From the NCBI GenBank assembly GCA_017428285.1, contig JAFRRE010000141.1, forward strand, positions 13,336 to 77,335: a stretch of DNA of 64,000 nucleotides, given 5' to 3'. This DNA comes from Bacteroidales bacterium. Lineage in GTDB: Bacteria; Bacteroidota; Bacteroidia; Bacteroidales; F082. Below the pieces are notes generated by a model. The model worked only from the letters and a program-made list of their open reading frames with translations. It did no database searches and was not told where the DNA came from. Positions 23,191 through 31,440 of the stretch are shown here, in pieces (position 1 is the stretch's first letter; each line of letters opens with the position of its first letter). The position numbers and the translations under genes were made by a program.

Positions 23191-24976
23191 TTATTGCTGG
23201 CTCAATAGTCCTTTACCCTTCGTCGTAATAACATACATCTGCTTGGAGCTGTTCGGCTTGTCGGGTTGAGTTCTTTCTAATAATCCATTGTTGAGAAGCG
23301 GCATAATATAATTCTTCCTGAATTTGTTTCGGCTTGCCATTTGCAACTCTGTCATTATCTCCACCAATGTATGCTCAGAGAGGCAGAACGACAATATTTT
23401 TTTTGCTTGGTCCCAACTTGGTCCCAACTTGGTCCCAACTTGGTCCCAACTTAGTCCCTCACTTGTTTCTTTAACGTATGAACCATTAATCTCATATGTA
23501 GTCCAACGTCCATTGTTATTTCTCAACAATAAACCATTGTCTACCAATATCTTAAGGTCTTTCGCCACATCTACGGAATGTGTTTCCAGCAAAGGTTGTA
23601 GCCTTGAATTGGTAACTTGTTTTTCAACATATGCTGTACACAAAATGATTTGTTGATGAGAAGACAAGGATCCGTAACTCGATCCAAAGTGCGATTGCAT
23701 AAAAGCCGTACACTCCTCTGGAAGCAAAGAAACCATCCATAAGTCCAAGTCAACTTGATGAAGAATAATATCTTCTCTCAAATCCGGCTTTCTCCAATTC
23801 TCCTTTTTCCACGCATCAAGAATGGTCGGAAACCCCGAACCGATATTATCTCCATAGCCAATCATTCTAAGCACATTCTGCATTCTTGGATTTCTGGCTT
23901 TTGAATTACCACCTTTATATATTACGGAAACAGGCAGTTTTAAGTTTCCTGGGTTAGATAATTTTAAACAATTCTCTTGTTTTTCAACCTTTAATACACC
24001 ATTCATCAAATAATCTGAATGGATGATCATATTTGTCACTGCTTCTCTTACTGCCTTATGGACAGGTGTATCATCCACTCTTGTTATTCCTTCAAGAACA
24101 AACGGACGTCTCAAATCACTGGTAAGTTTCCTTATTACTATCTTGAAGAAATTGTAAAGATTATTTTCCCATCGTCCATCATACGTCACCCCTGTCCGAC
24201 CATCTCATTCCAGGAAGTACGCTAGTTTTGTCGATATAATCCATACGAATATTGTCAAATCTTTCCCTAATTGGCAAACCTTTCCCAAACATCAACAATC
24301 CTGCCAGTGTAAGGCCTTCTTTACCAGTGTTTCTATCTTTGGTATAACAACCCAAATTGGTCAGGAAATGAATATTATCAACCGTATTCCAAACATGATC
24401 CGGATTCTTCAATTCAAACTCGGTCCTATAAGATCTTAAACTATCGTTATCAATGTCATCCAAATTATATCCCTCGATAAGAAAACCGTCATTACCAGAG
24501 TCATTAGAATCCCTTAGCATTTCCCTTACCTCTTCCTCGGAGCAATGATAGTCTCCTTCATAGTTTCTCTTATAAGCACCTTTGTATGGATTTCCGTTTA
24601 TGAAGACAGGTCTTTGTCTATAATCCGCTTGAGGAATGCTGATCACTATCACTGTTTTCTTTTCTACTTCCATAGCATAGACATTGTCTTCGGAAAGAAT
24701 GTTGTGATTTGTCTTTTCACTATTGATAGTATTCCAAAAATCTTTGATTATTTTATCAGCATTGGCTACGCCTTCCACTACAAACTGTGGAAAAAGACTG
24801 TCTGGTTCTTTAACTTCTTCGACACCAAGTATAATATCTCCACCTATCGTATTAGCAAATGCAGAATACGAAGACCAAATTGAATTAGGAAGACCTAAAC
24901 CTGCCTTCTTACACTCAAATGATATTTTTTCTCCGAATCTTAATAATTCGAGTAGTTCCGTTTCTGTATACTTCAT
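23191..24976 (-). pseudogene. AlbA_2/ATP-binding protein gene split by a frameshift
   Basis: Two frames overlap by 11 bp and belong to one protein. The first (24976-24179) carries the AlbA_2 domain (YSAFANTIGGDIILGVEE) and ends MRWSDRGDV. The second (24189-23191) resumes with TYDGRWENNLYNFFK, a GHKL-type region (NMIIHSDYLMNG, then GSGFPTILDA) and a winged-helix end. In the intact family the join reads about SDR-(V/L)TYDGRW. Removing one G from the GGGG run on the minus strand (24,192-24,189) restores it. The frame is therefore lost by one base in a homopolymer: a pseudogene, a phase switch or a read error. Confidence 0.82.
23407..23450. repeat. 11-bp tandem repeat inside the split AlbA_2 gene
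   Basis: TTGGTCCCAAC is repeated four times without change, and a degenerate fifth unit follows. On the minus strand it encodes a GLSWDQVGTKLGPSWDQAKK linker between the ATPase part and the winged helix. Because 11 is not a multiple of 3, gain or loss of one unit would truncate the protein. Confidence 0.9.
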
Positions 24977-24994
24977 ATAAAGTTTCTGCTATTT

Positions 24995-25384
24995 TTACAT
25001 CATATCTTCCTCCTTCAACGCTTCCCAAGGTCCGTCTTTGGTTTCAAGGATGACGGAACCCGATTCGAGGCACTCCAACGAATGCCATTGTCCCTTGGGG
25101 ACGCTGAGACCACAGATGTCGCCGCCCGCTTCAACGAGGATAGTGTCCGTAAGCTCACCCTTGTCGTTGTAATAGAGCCACTTCACCTTACCTCGGAGTA
25201 CCACCACGGTCTCAGAGGTGTTCTGATGGCGGTGGATAGGCATCACCGTGCCGGGCTCCAAGGCGTTGAGCATGCGCTGGCTTGGGTCATCAGGCGTATT
25301 CCTCAGGTCAAAGTTCATCCTAAGCCTTGGCGAGGCCTTCGCTTGAGCGGTCAGGGCATCAAGTAATTTGGTATCTATGAGCAT
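24995..25384 (-). CDS. wbuC: WbuC-family cupin metalloprotein
   Basis: A 129-residue cupin. The motif GTVMPIHRHQNTSETVVVLRG has the two His and Glu ligands of motif 1, and the second motif is SVPKGQWHSLE. WbuC-type proteins are encoded beside FnlABC/CapEFG genes in O-antigen clusters, as here, where it is the last gene of the UDP-FucNAc set. The reaction is not established. Family assignment rests on the pattern and on the neighbourhood. Confidence 0.85.
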   Translation of the reverse strand: MLIDTKLLDALTAQAKASPRLRMNFDLRNTPDDPSQRMLNALEPGTVMPIHRHQNTSETVVVLRGKVKWLYYNDKGELTDTILVEAGGDICGLSVPKGQWHSLECLESGSVILETKDGPWEALKEEDMM

Positions 25385-25392
25385 GTTTTTTC

Positions 25393-25460
25393 TTCACGTA
25401 TCCCACGAATCTGCACGTATATTTTTCAGAATAATACTCGTGATACGCGCGATACGTGGA
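25393..25460. repeat. Imperfect palindromic ACGTATC-type repeat, intergenic
   Basis: Left arm CACGTATCCCACGAATCTGC (25395 onward) and right arm ACTCGTGATACGCGCGATAC (25437 onward) form an imperfect inverted repeat between wbuC and the capG-like gene. Related copies flank the GxxExxY gene at 26.8 kb, lie between capF and capE (28.47 kb), and are found inside capF. Confidence 0.75.
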
Positions 25461-25465
25461 TATAA

Positions 25466-26728
25466 TTACTTCCGCCAAACCATCTTATTCACTATGCCCG
25501 TATAGCTCTGAATGATCTTCACCACCTTGGTGCTCACATTCTCATCCACGTAGTCAGGCACGGGGATGCCATGGTCGCCATTAGCATTCATTGTCACTGC
25601 CGTATCTACAGCTTGCAAGAGACTATCCGTGTCGATGCCGGCAATGAAGAAGCAACCTTTGTCCAAAGCCTCGGGGCGCTCCGTACTGGTACGAATACAT
25701 ACCGCCGGGAAAGGATGCCCCACACTGGTGAAGAAACTGCTCTCTTCGGGTAAAGTGCCACTATCACTCACCACGGCAAAGGCGTTCATCTGCAAGCAAT
25801 TGTAATCATGGAAGCCTAGAGGTTCATGCTGGATGACACGCGGATCAAGTTTGAATCCGCTGGCTTCGAGACGCTTGCGGCTGCGCGGATGGCAGCTGTA
25901 GAGGATGGGCATGTCGTATTGCTCAGCCATGGCGTTGATGGCATTGAAGAGGCTGAGGAAGTTCTTCTCCGTGTCGATGTTTTCTTCTCTGTGGGCACTC
26001 AGAAGAATGTATGGCTTGACTATCTTGCCATTCGGCAAGGTCTTTTTTTGGCACACAGATCCCACGGATTTCACAGATTTTGCTGCTTCGCAGCCTATTT
26101 TATCATCTGTGTCATCTGTGCTATCTGTGTGACATAACCCAAGGCGTTCGTGAATATCACTGTTCATTATCTCTATGAGATTGTTGTGCAGCACCTCTGC
26201 CATGGGGCTACCTGTGACGTATGTGCGTTCCTTGGGCAGGCCACAGTCGGCCAAATATCTTCTGGCATGCTCGCTGTAGGCCATGTTCACATCGCTGATG
26301 ATGTCGACGATGCGGCGGTTGGTTTCCTCGGGCAGACATTCGTCCTTGCAGCGGTTGCCGGCTTCCATGTGGAAGATAGGAATATGGAGGCGCTTGGCAC
26401 CGATGACGCTGAGGCAGCTGTTCGTGTCGCCCAAGACAAGCACTGCATCAGGCTTGATTTCCACCATGAGTTGGTAGCTCTTGGCGATGATGTTGCCCAT
26501 GGTCTCACCCAGGTCATTGCCTACGGCATTCATATACACCTCGGGGTCGGCGAGCTTCAGGTCCTTGAAGAAGACCCCATTGAGATTATAGTCGTAGTTC
26601 TGGCCAGTATGGGCTAGGATACAATCAAAGTATTGTCTGCATTTGTTGATGACGGCAGCCAGACGTATAATCTCCGGGCGTGTGCCGACGATAATCAATA
26701 GCTTTAGTTTTCCGTTATTCTTAAACAT
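25466..26728 (-). CDS. capG: UDP-N-acetylglucosamine 2-epimerase-like, CapG/FnlC
   Basis: A 420-residue non-hydrolysing 2-epimerase-fold enzyme. GTRPEIIRLAAVI at the start, HTGQNYD, LVLGDTNSCLS, FHMEAGNRC and the ETNRRIVD segment are all present, as are SAHREENID and DSGTLPEE. With CapE and CapF upstream it should produce UDP-N-acetyl-L-fucosamine from UDP-2-acetamido-2,6-dideoxy-L-talose. The protein is about 33 residues longer than usual because a repeat (26051-26134) has been inserted in frame just before the SAHREEN motif. This adds a polar stretch after RLGL. Whether it is still active is not known. Confidence 0.87.
   Translation of the reverse strand: MFKNNGKLKLLIIVGTRPEIIRLAAVINKCRQYFDCILAHTGQNYDYNLNGVFFKDLKLADPEVYMNAVGNDLGETMGNIIAKSYQLMVEIKPDAVLVLGDTNSCLSVIGAKRLHIPIFHMEAGNRCKDECLPEETNRRIVDIISDVNMAYSEHARRYLADCGLPKERTYVTGSPMAEVLHNNLIEIMNSDIHERLGLCHTDSTDDTDDKIGCEAAKSVKSVGSVCQKKTLPNGKIVKPYILLSAHREENIDTEKNFLSLFNAINAMAEQYDMPILYSCHPRSRKRLEASGFKLDPRVIQHEPLGFHDYNCLQMNAFAVVSDSGTLPEESSFFTSVGHPFPAVCIRTSTERPEALDKGCFFIAGIDTDSLLQAVDTAVTMNANGDHGIPVPDYVDENVSTKVVKIIQSYTGIVNKMVWRK
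26051..26134. repeat. CACAGATC-type repeat inserted in frame in capG
   Basis: A palindrome-like unit of CACACAGATCCCACGG, TTCACAGATTT, a GCTGCTTCGCAGC mini-hairpin, and ATCTGTGTCATCTGTGCTAT in the complementary orientation. Such sequences are normally intergenic. Here the frame remains open and codes for a Ser/Thr/Asp/Lys-rich loop. Confidence 0.8.
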
Positions 26729-26738
26729 TATTTTGTCT

Positions 26739-27190
26739 CCACGTATTACGCGTATCTACACGTATCTGTTTTTCAATAGTGCAGATTCCTTATTATTTGA
26801 TTACTTTATATCCATTTTTGAAATCACTTACGTCAAAGTTTACAAGCAATCCAACTGGTTTGTCAAGTAACTTCATGTACGTTCTGACCTGCTTGAAATG
26901 TACAGGCATAAGTGCTTCTACAGATTTTAGTTCTATAATTAAAATATCTTCAACTATGATATCAAGGCGCAAATCAGCACCAACAATTTCACCTTTATAT
27001 ACAATCTCAACTGTTACTTGTGAAGATACTTTTAATCCACGTAGTTTTAATTCATGTATCAATGCCTTCTCGTAAACACTCTCTAACAATCCCGGACCAA
27101 GGGCATTGTACACTTCAAATGAAGCACCAATCGCATCATATAATATCTTATTAACATCCATGATATACTCGCGATACGTGTGATACGTGG
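26739..27190. repeat. Inverted ACGTATC repeats flanking the GxxExxY gene
   Basis: CCACGTATTACGCGTATC and a further ACACGTATC (26739-26767) lie on the left, and GATATACTCGCGATACGTG with TGATACGTGG (27162-27190) on the right, as an imperfect inverted pair. The single gene between them is the GxxExxY gene, so the block looks like a unit bounded by the same repeat that is scattered between capE, capF, capG and wbuC. Confidence 0.7.
26793..27161 (-). CDS. GxxExxY protein, copy 1
   Basis: A 122-residue protein of the GxxExxY family, named from the motif in LGPGLLESVYEKAL (G-x-x-E-x-x-Y). Later strands include VGADLRLDIIVEDILIIELKS, whose D...ELK pattern is like a PD-(D/E)xK nuclease core, and a C-terminal GLLVNFDVSDFKNG. 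The function of this widespread Bacteroidota family is not settled. It interrupts the CapE-CapF-CapG gene order and is bounded by inverted repeats, which points to insertion of a small mobile unit. Confidence 0.88.
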   Translation of the reverse strand: MDVNKILYDAIGASFEVYNALGPGLLESVYEKALIHELKLRGLKVSSQVTVEIVYKGEIVGADLRLDIIVEDILIIELKSVEALMPVHFKQVRTYMKLLDKPVGLLVNFDVSDFKNGYKVIK

Positions 27191-27193
27191 AAT

Positions 27194-28465
27194 TTAAACT
27201 GGGTCGAAGAAAGTATCAGGTTTATTAGGATTAAAGACCTCGTTGCAGTACATCACCGTGACCAAATCCTCAGTATCAGAGAGGTTAATGATGTTATGCG
27301 TGTAGCCTGGGAGCATGTGCACCACCTCAATCTTATCACCACTCACCTCAAACTCAATGACCTCATCGGTGCCCTCTTTGCGCTCCTGGATCAGCCCATG
27401 CCCTTTCACCACGATGAAGAGCTCCCACTTGGTATGATGCCAATGTTGTCCTTTAGTGATGCCCGGCTTGCTGATGTTGATGCTCACCTGTCCGCAGTTG
27501 GCCAAATGCACCAATTCAGTGAAAGAACCCCTATCATCCACATTCATCTTCAATGGATAAGCAACCTTCTCCTTAGGAAGATACGAGAGATAGGTGGAAT
27601 ACAACTTCTTCGCAAAGCTTCCTTCGGGAATCTCAGGAATCATCAAGGTCTTGGGCTGCTCCGCAAAGCGATAGAGCAAATCCACTATCTCGCCTAACTT
27701 CACGTGATGGGTAACCGGACAATAGCAATACGGCCCTTTCTCCATCGGGAACACACCCAGACCGTCGAAATCGCAACGATGCTCCTTTCCTTGCAAGGCG
27801 TTCATCATCTCCGCCACCAGGTCGTCAATATAGAGCAGTTCCAGTTCCACACTCGGATCGTTCACGGTGATGGGCAGGTCGTTGGCGATGTTGTTGCAGA
27901 AAGTGGCCACCGCGCTATTATAATTAGGTCTGCACCATTTACCAAAAAGGTTCGGGAAACGATAGATCAACACTCGGGGTTTGAGTGGGCTCTGCGTATC
28001 GCGCGTATTACACGTATCTTTATCATCCGCGAGATACGTGCAATCCGTGGAGAGAAACTCCCTTTCGTAGTCAAGAAACAACTCCTCCCCTGCTTTCTTT
28101 GAACGGCCGTATTCCGAGTTGCCGAAGCGCCCCGTTAGCGAGGCTTGCTGGGATGAGCTAAGCATCACTGGGCAACGGTTGTTGTATTTCTTCAAGGTGT
28201 CGAGCAGGGTACTGGCGAAGCCGAAGTTGCCTTCCATGAACTCGCTCTGATCCTTGGGACGGTTGACCCCGGCCAGGTTGAACACAAAGTCGCAGTCTCG
28301 GCAATAGGCATCCAACTCCTCGGGCTTACTGTCAATGTCGTATTCGTAGACGGCATCTATCTTGAGGTCGCCGTAGCAGCGAGCCTTGCCGTCTTTTATG
28401 TTGTTGAGTTCAGCGCAGAGGTTCTTTCCCACGAAACCTTTTGCGCCAGTCACTAATATCTTCAT
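27194..28465 (-). CDS. capF: CapF/FnlB: UDP-sugar reductase with C-terminal cupin
   Basis: A bifunctional enzyme of about 423 residues. The N-terminal SDR domain has GAKGFVGKNL and the catalytic YGRSKK, and the C-terminal cupin has KGQHWHHTKWELF. In the L-FucNAc pathway it epimerises C3 and then reduces the 4-keto group. A GTG start three codons earlier lies in the repeat CCAC and is less likely than ATG at 28,465. A repeat of the ACGTATC family (27991-28054) is inserted in frame near residue 140, giving the extra STDCTYLADDKDTCNTRDTQ segment. Length is about 20-50 residues above the usual. Confidence 0.9.
   Translation of the reverse strand: MKILVTGAKGFVGKNLCAELNNIKDGKARCYGDLKIDAVYEYDIDSKPEELDAYCRDCDFVFNLAGVNRPKDQSEFMEGNFGFASTLLDTLKKYNNRCPVMLSSSQQASLTGRFGNSEYGRSKKAGEELFLDYEREFLSTDCTYLADDKDTCNTRDTQSPLKPRVLIYRFPNLFGKWCRPNYNSAVATFCNNIANDLPITVNDPSVELELLYIDDLVAEMMNALQGKEHRCDFDGLGVFPMEKGPYCYCPVTHHVKLGEIVDLLYRFAEQPKTLMIPEIPEGSFAKKLYSTYLSYLPKEKVAYPLKMNVDDRGSFTELVHLANCGQVSINISKPGITKGQHWHHTKWELFIVVKGHGLIQERKEGTDEVIEFEVSGDKIEVVHMLPGYTHNIINLSDTEDLVTVMYCNEVFNPNKPDTFFDPV
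27991..28054. repeat. ACGTATC-type repeat inserted in frame in capF
   Basis: TCTGCGTATCGCGCGTATTA, CACGTATC and, in the other orientation, GAGATACGTGCAATCCGTGG form an imperfect inverted repeat. It is the same family as the intergenic copies on both sides of the gene. The frame stays open through it. Confidence 0.8.
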
Positions 28466-28470
28466 TTTTT

Positions 28471-28538
28471 CCACGTATTACACGTATCTACACGTATCTA
28501 TTTTCGAGATTATACTCGTGATACGCGAGATACGCGGA
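28471..28538. repeat. ACGTATC-type palindromic repeat between capE and capF
   Basis: Left arm CCACGTATTACACGTATC plus ACACGTATC, right arm ACTCGTGATACGCGAGATAC plus GCGG. It makes an imperfect hairpin in the 76-bp gap and would be part of the capE-capF transcript, so it may affect processing. Confidence 0.75.
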
Positions 28539-28541
28539 GAT

Positions 28542-29621
28542 TTATTTCACTATATTCGTAATCCCATTTAACTCGTTTTGGATGTACTCCAAAGAGGCGA
28601 TTTTATCAATAGTCTCCTGAAGGTTCAGCCTATAAGTGTTGTCGGAGTTGAACTCCTCGATAGTGGCAAGTTTCACGTCACCTTCCTTGAAATACTTGTC
28701 GTAGTTCAGGTCGCGGTTGTCGGCAGGCACACGATAGAAGTTGCCCATATCCTCCGCCTTGGCACACTCTTCTTTAGTAAGGAGGGTTTCGTACATCTTC
28801 TCGCCGTGACGGATGCCTATCACTTTGATGTTTTCGGCTGCTGAGCCTGTCGAAGCACCGCCACCCCACTGATGTCCAAACAGCTCACACACAGCCTCAG
28901 CCTGGGTCTGTATGGTGCAGGCAGGGGCTTTCTGCACAAGGATGTCGCCGTTTTGGCCATGTTCAAAGGCAAACAACACCAAGTCAACAGCCTCTTCCAA
29001 CGACATGATGAAGCGGGTCATCTTAGGTTCGGTCAACGTAATCGGGTTGCCCTTGCGAATCTGGTCAATCCAAAGCGGAATCACAGAACCACGCGAACAC
29101 ATCACGTTGCCGTAACGCGTGCAACAAATCTTGGTGTCGCCTGACAGTCGGCTCTTTGCCACGGCAATCTTCTCCTCGATGGCCTTGGTGATGCCCATGG
29201 CATTGATGGGATAGGCTGCCTTGTCGGTCGAGAGGCAAATCACGCATTTCACGCCAGCATCAATGGCTGCATCGAGTGTGTTGTCTGTGCCTATCACGTT
29301 GGTCTTGACGGCTTCCATCGGGAAGAACTCACATGAAGGCACTTGTTTCAGTGCAGCGGCATGGAACACATAATCCACACCCTTCATGGCATACTTCAAC
29401 GTGCTCTTGTTGCGCACATCGCCGATGTAAAACTTGATTTTGTTGGCCACCTCGGGCATACGGGCCTGGAAGTCGTGGCGCATGTCATCCTGCTTCTTCT
29501 CGTCGCGGCTAAAGATTCGGATTTCTCCAATATCGGTTCTCAAAAAACGGTTCAGCACGGCATTGCCGAAGCTACCGGTACCTCCTGTGATGAGGAGAGT
29601 TTTGTCTTTAAACACTGACAT
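28542..29621 (-). CDS. capE: CapE/FnlA: UDP-GlcNAc 4,6-dehydratase/5-epimerase
   Basis: A 359-residue extended SDR of the polysaccharide-biosynthesis CapD/CapE group. GGTGSFGNAV is the nucleotide site. The STDKAAYPINAMGITK region has Met-x-x-x-Lys where most SDRs have Tyr-x-x-x-Lys, which is characteristic of the inverting FnlA/CapE/PseB group. RYGNVMCSRGSVIPLW and RHGEKMYETLL are also typical. It starts the UDP-L-FucNAc pathway. A short in-frame insertion (GGGASTGSAAEN) near residue 255 comes from a dispersed TTCGACA-type repeat (28836-28863). Confidence 0.92.
   Translation of the reverse strand: MSVFKDKTLLITGGTGSFGNAVLNRFLRTDIGEIRIFSRDEKKQDDMRHDFQARMPEVANKIKFYIGDVRNKSTLKYAMKGVDYVFHAAALKQVPSCEFFPMEAVKTNVIGTDNTLDAAIDAGVKCVICLSTDKAAYPINAMGITKAIEEKIAVAKSRLSGDTKICCTRYGNVMCSRGSVIPLWIDQIRKGNPITLTEPKMTRFIMSLEEAVDLVLFAFEHGQNGDILVQKAPACTIQTQAEAVCELFGHQWGGGASTGSAAENIKVIGIRHGEKMYETLLTKEECAKAEDMGNFYRVPADNRDLNYDKYFKEGDVKLATIEEFNSDNTYRLNLQETIDKIASLEYIQNELNGITNIVK
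28836..28863. repeat. TTCGACA/TGTCGAA-type repeat inserted in frame in capE
   Basis: GGCTGCTGAGCCTGTCGAAG followed by CACCGCCAC. The same CTGAGCCTGTCGAAG core is intergenic at 41.9 kb and 49.0 kb, and a diverged copy is at 57.7 kb. In capE it codes for Gly/Ser/Ala-rich residues in a loop before the conserved RHGEKMYET motif. Confidence 0.8.
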
Positions 29622-29643
29622 ATATTTCTCTTTATCTTATTAA

Positions 29644-30684
29644 TTACTTGCAATAAAACTCCTTATACCACTCCGCAAACTTCCTCAATCCCTCTCTCAG
29701 TGGAATCTTAGGCGTGAAGCCAAAGTCGTGCTCCAACGCAGTGGCATCGGCGTATGTTGTCGGCACATCCCCGGGCTGCATGGGTACAAGTTGCTTGTGG
29801 GCTTCGAAATCGTAGTCTTTAGGAAGCACTTCTGCACGAACAAGTTCCTCTTGCAGGATGTTGACAAAATCGAGCAGGTTCTCGGGCTGGCCTCCACCGA
29901 TGTTGTAGATCTTGTAAGGCGGTATGGGCAGACCGTCCTCCCCGGTCTTGCGCTCAGGAGCCTTGGCCATCACTCGGGTGATGCCTTCCACAATGTCATC
30001 CACATAGGTGAAGTCGCGACGACAGTTGCCGAAGTTATAGATTTGAATGGTCTCACCTTTCAAGAGCTTGTTGGTAAAACCAAAATAAGCCATATCGGGG
30101 CGACCGGCGGGACCATATACGGTGAAAAACCTTAGTCCTGTGGTTGGGATGTTGTATAGTTTACTGTAGCAATGGGCAAAGAGTTCGTTGCTCTTCTTGG
30201 TGGCGGCATAGAGCGAGACGGGGTTGTCGACACGGTCATCCGTCGAGAATGGTACCTTCTTGTTACCGCCATAAACGCTGGAACTACTTGCATACACCAA
30301 ATGCTCTACTGGATAGTATCGGCAGGCTTCAAGAATGTTGTAGAAGCCTATGATGTTGCTCTCCATGTAGGCATCGGGGTTCTCGATGCTGTAACGCACA
30401 CCCGTTTGGGCGGCCAAGTTGACCACGATGTCGAAATGATATTCCTTAAAAAGCTGGTTTACCAGGTCGCGGTCGGCAATGCTACCTCGTACGAAGATCC
30501 AAGAAGAGCAAGAACCCTGAGCTTTCCCTTCTATCTGACGCAAGCGATATTCCTTGAGCGATGGGTCGTAGTAGGAATTCATGTCGTCAAGGCCAACGAT
30601 ATGCAAAAGCTCGCTGCCATTCAGCAACCGTAGCACAAGATTGGCACCGATGAAACCGGCAGCACCTGTGACAAGAACATTCAT
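29644..30684 (-). CDS. UDP-glucuronate 4-epimerase-like NAD-dependent epimerase
   Basis: A 346-residue extended SDR. GAAGFIGANL is the NAD motif, SSSSVYGGN carries the catalytic Ser and YAATKKSNE the Tyr-Lys. RFFTVYGPAGRPDMA and the RDFTYVDDIVEGI segment are typical of UDP-GlcA 4-epimerases (LspL/Cap1J type). It should interconvert UDP-glucuronate and UDP-galacturonate. It lies 22 bp before capE in the same transcript. A close alternative is another 4-epimerase of the same subfamily; sugar specificity is inferred. Confidence 0.88.
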   Translation of the reverse strand: MNVLVTGAAGFIGANLVLRLLNGSELLHIVGLDDMNSYYDPSLKEYRLRQIEGKAQGSCSSWIFVRGSIADRDLVNQLFKEYHFDIVVNLAAQTGVRYSIENPDAYMESNIIGFYNILEACRYYPVEHLVYASSSSVYGGNKKVPFSTDDRVDNPVSLYAATKKSNELFAHCYSKLYNIPTTGLRFFTVYGPAGRPDMAYFGFTNKLLKGETIQIYNFGNCRRDFTYVDDIVEGITRVMAKAPERKTGEDGLPIPPYKIYNIGGGQPENLLDFVNILQEELVRAEVLPKDYDFEAHKQLVPMQPGDVPTTYADATALEHDFGFTPKIPLREGLRKFAEWYKEFYCK

Positions 30685-30840
30685 AACTTCAAACCAGCTT
30701 CATCAGTCACATTTTGTAGTGACAAAGGGCCAGTTCACTTTATCTTATGGCAATTCGAAAAGCAGTACGAATGCTTGTCTTTTGCCATCTTGAGATTTGA
30801 ATACAAAAACCTGTATTCTCAAAATAAATCAAAGAATATT

Positions 30841-31440
30841 TCAAATCTTGCTGGTTTCCATCATCTTCCTCCATTTGAAGTAGCCAAAGACTGCGATGAT
30901 GACATACAAGGCATAAAGACTGGCCTTGAAAGGGATGTCCTTGTAGAAATAAAGCACACTTGTGACGATGTCTACCACAATCCATACAAACCATTGCTCC
31001 AGGTACTTGCGCGCCAAGGCCCAGATACCCACGATGCTTAAAGCCGTGGTGAAGGCATCGGCAACAGGGACATTGGAGTTGGTGAAACGACTCAGCACAA
31101 AGTAGATGAAGGCCCAGATGGCCATGCCCACTCCGACCCAGATGAAAGCCATCTTCTTTGGCATGTGGCGGATAGGGAGCTCGGCGGCTTTCTGCTTGTG
31201 CCGCATCCAGGCGATGAAGCCGTAGACGGTCATGGCCAGGTAGTAGAACTCCATGCCGCAGTCGGCGTAGAGGCCTTTCTGGTAATAGAGCACGATGCCC
31301 AACGATTGCATCACGAAGCCCACGACCCACATCCAGACGCTGGCCTTGTATTCCAAGAGGATATAGGCGAGGCCAAGGGCGGTGGTGGTGATGTCGAGCC
31401 AGTGAGAGGTGAGGAATTCCACGTTACAAACGACCGTCAA
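30841..31440 (-). CDS. pnuC: Nicotinamide mononucleotide transporter PnuC
   Basis: A 199-residue membrane protein with about seven hydrophobic segments. The Trp-rich motifs typical of PnuC are seen (WWVVGFVMQ-like VWMWVVGFVM, KYLEQWFVWIVVDIVT). It takes up nicotinamide riboside for NAD synthesis. Its start lies inside the 3-prime end of the dehydrogenase gene (17-bp overlap), so the two are coupled. Its place among NAD-dependent nucleotide-sugar enzymes could reflect shared demand for NAD, but this is only an inference. Confidence 0.92.
   Translation of the reverse strand: MTVVCNVEFLTSHWLDITTTALGLAYILLEYKASVWMWVVGFVMQSLGIVLYYQKGLYADCGMEFYYLAMTVYGFIAWMRHKQKAAELPIRHMPKKMAFIWVGVGMAIWAFIYFVLSRFTNSNVPVADAFTTALSIVGIWALARKYLEQWFVWIVVDIVTSVLYFYKDIPFKASLYALYVIIAVFGYFKWRKMMETSKI

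Noticed and set aside
23407..23450. 11-bp tandem repeat considered as a plasmid or phage iteron origin
   Set aside because: It lies inside a coding region, has only four units, and no replication initiator gene is nearby.
25393..28538. Regularly repeated ACGTATC units considered as a CRISPR array
   Set aside because: Units are imperfect, palindromic and spread over several genes with no constant spacers, and no cas genes are present.
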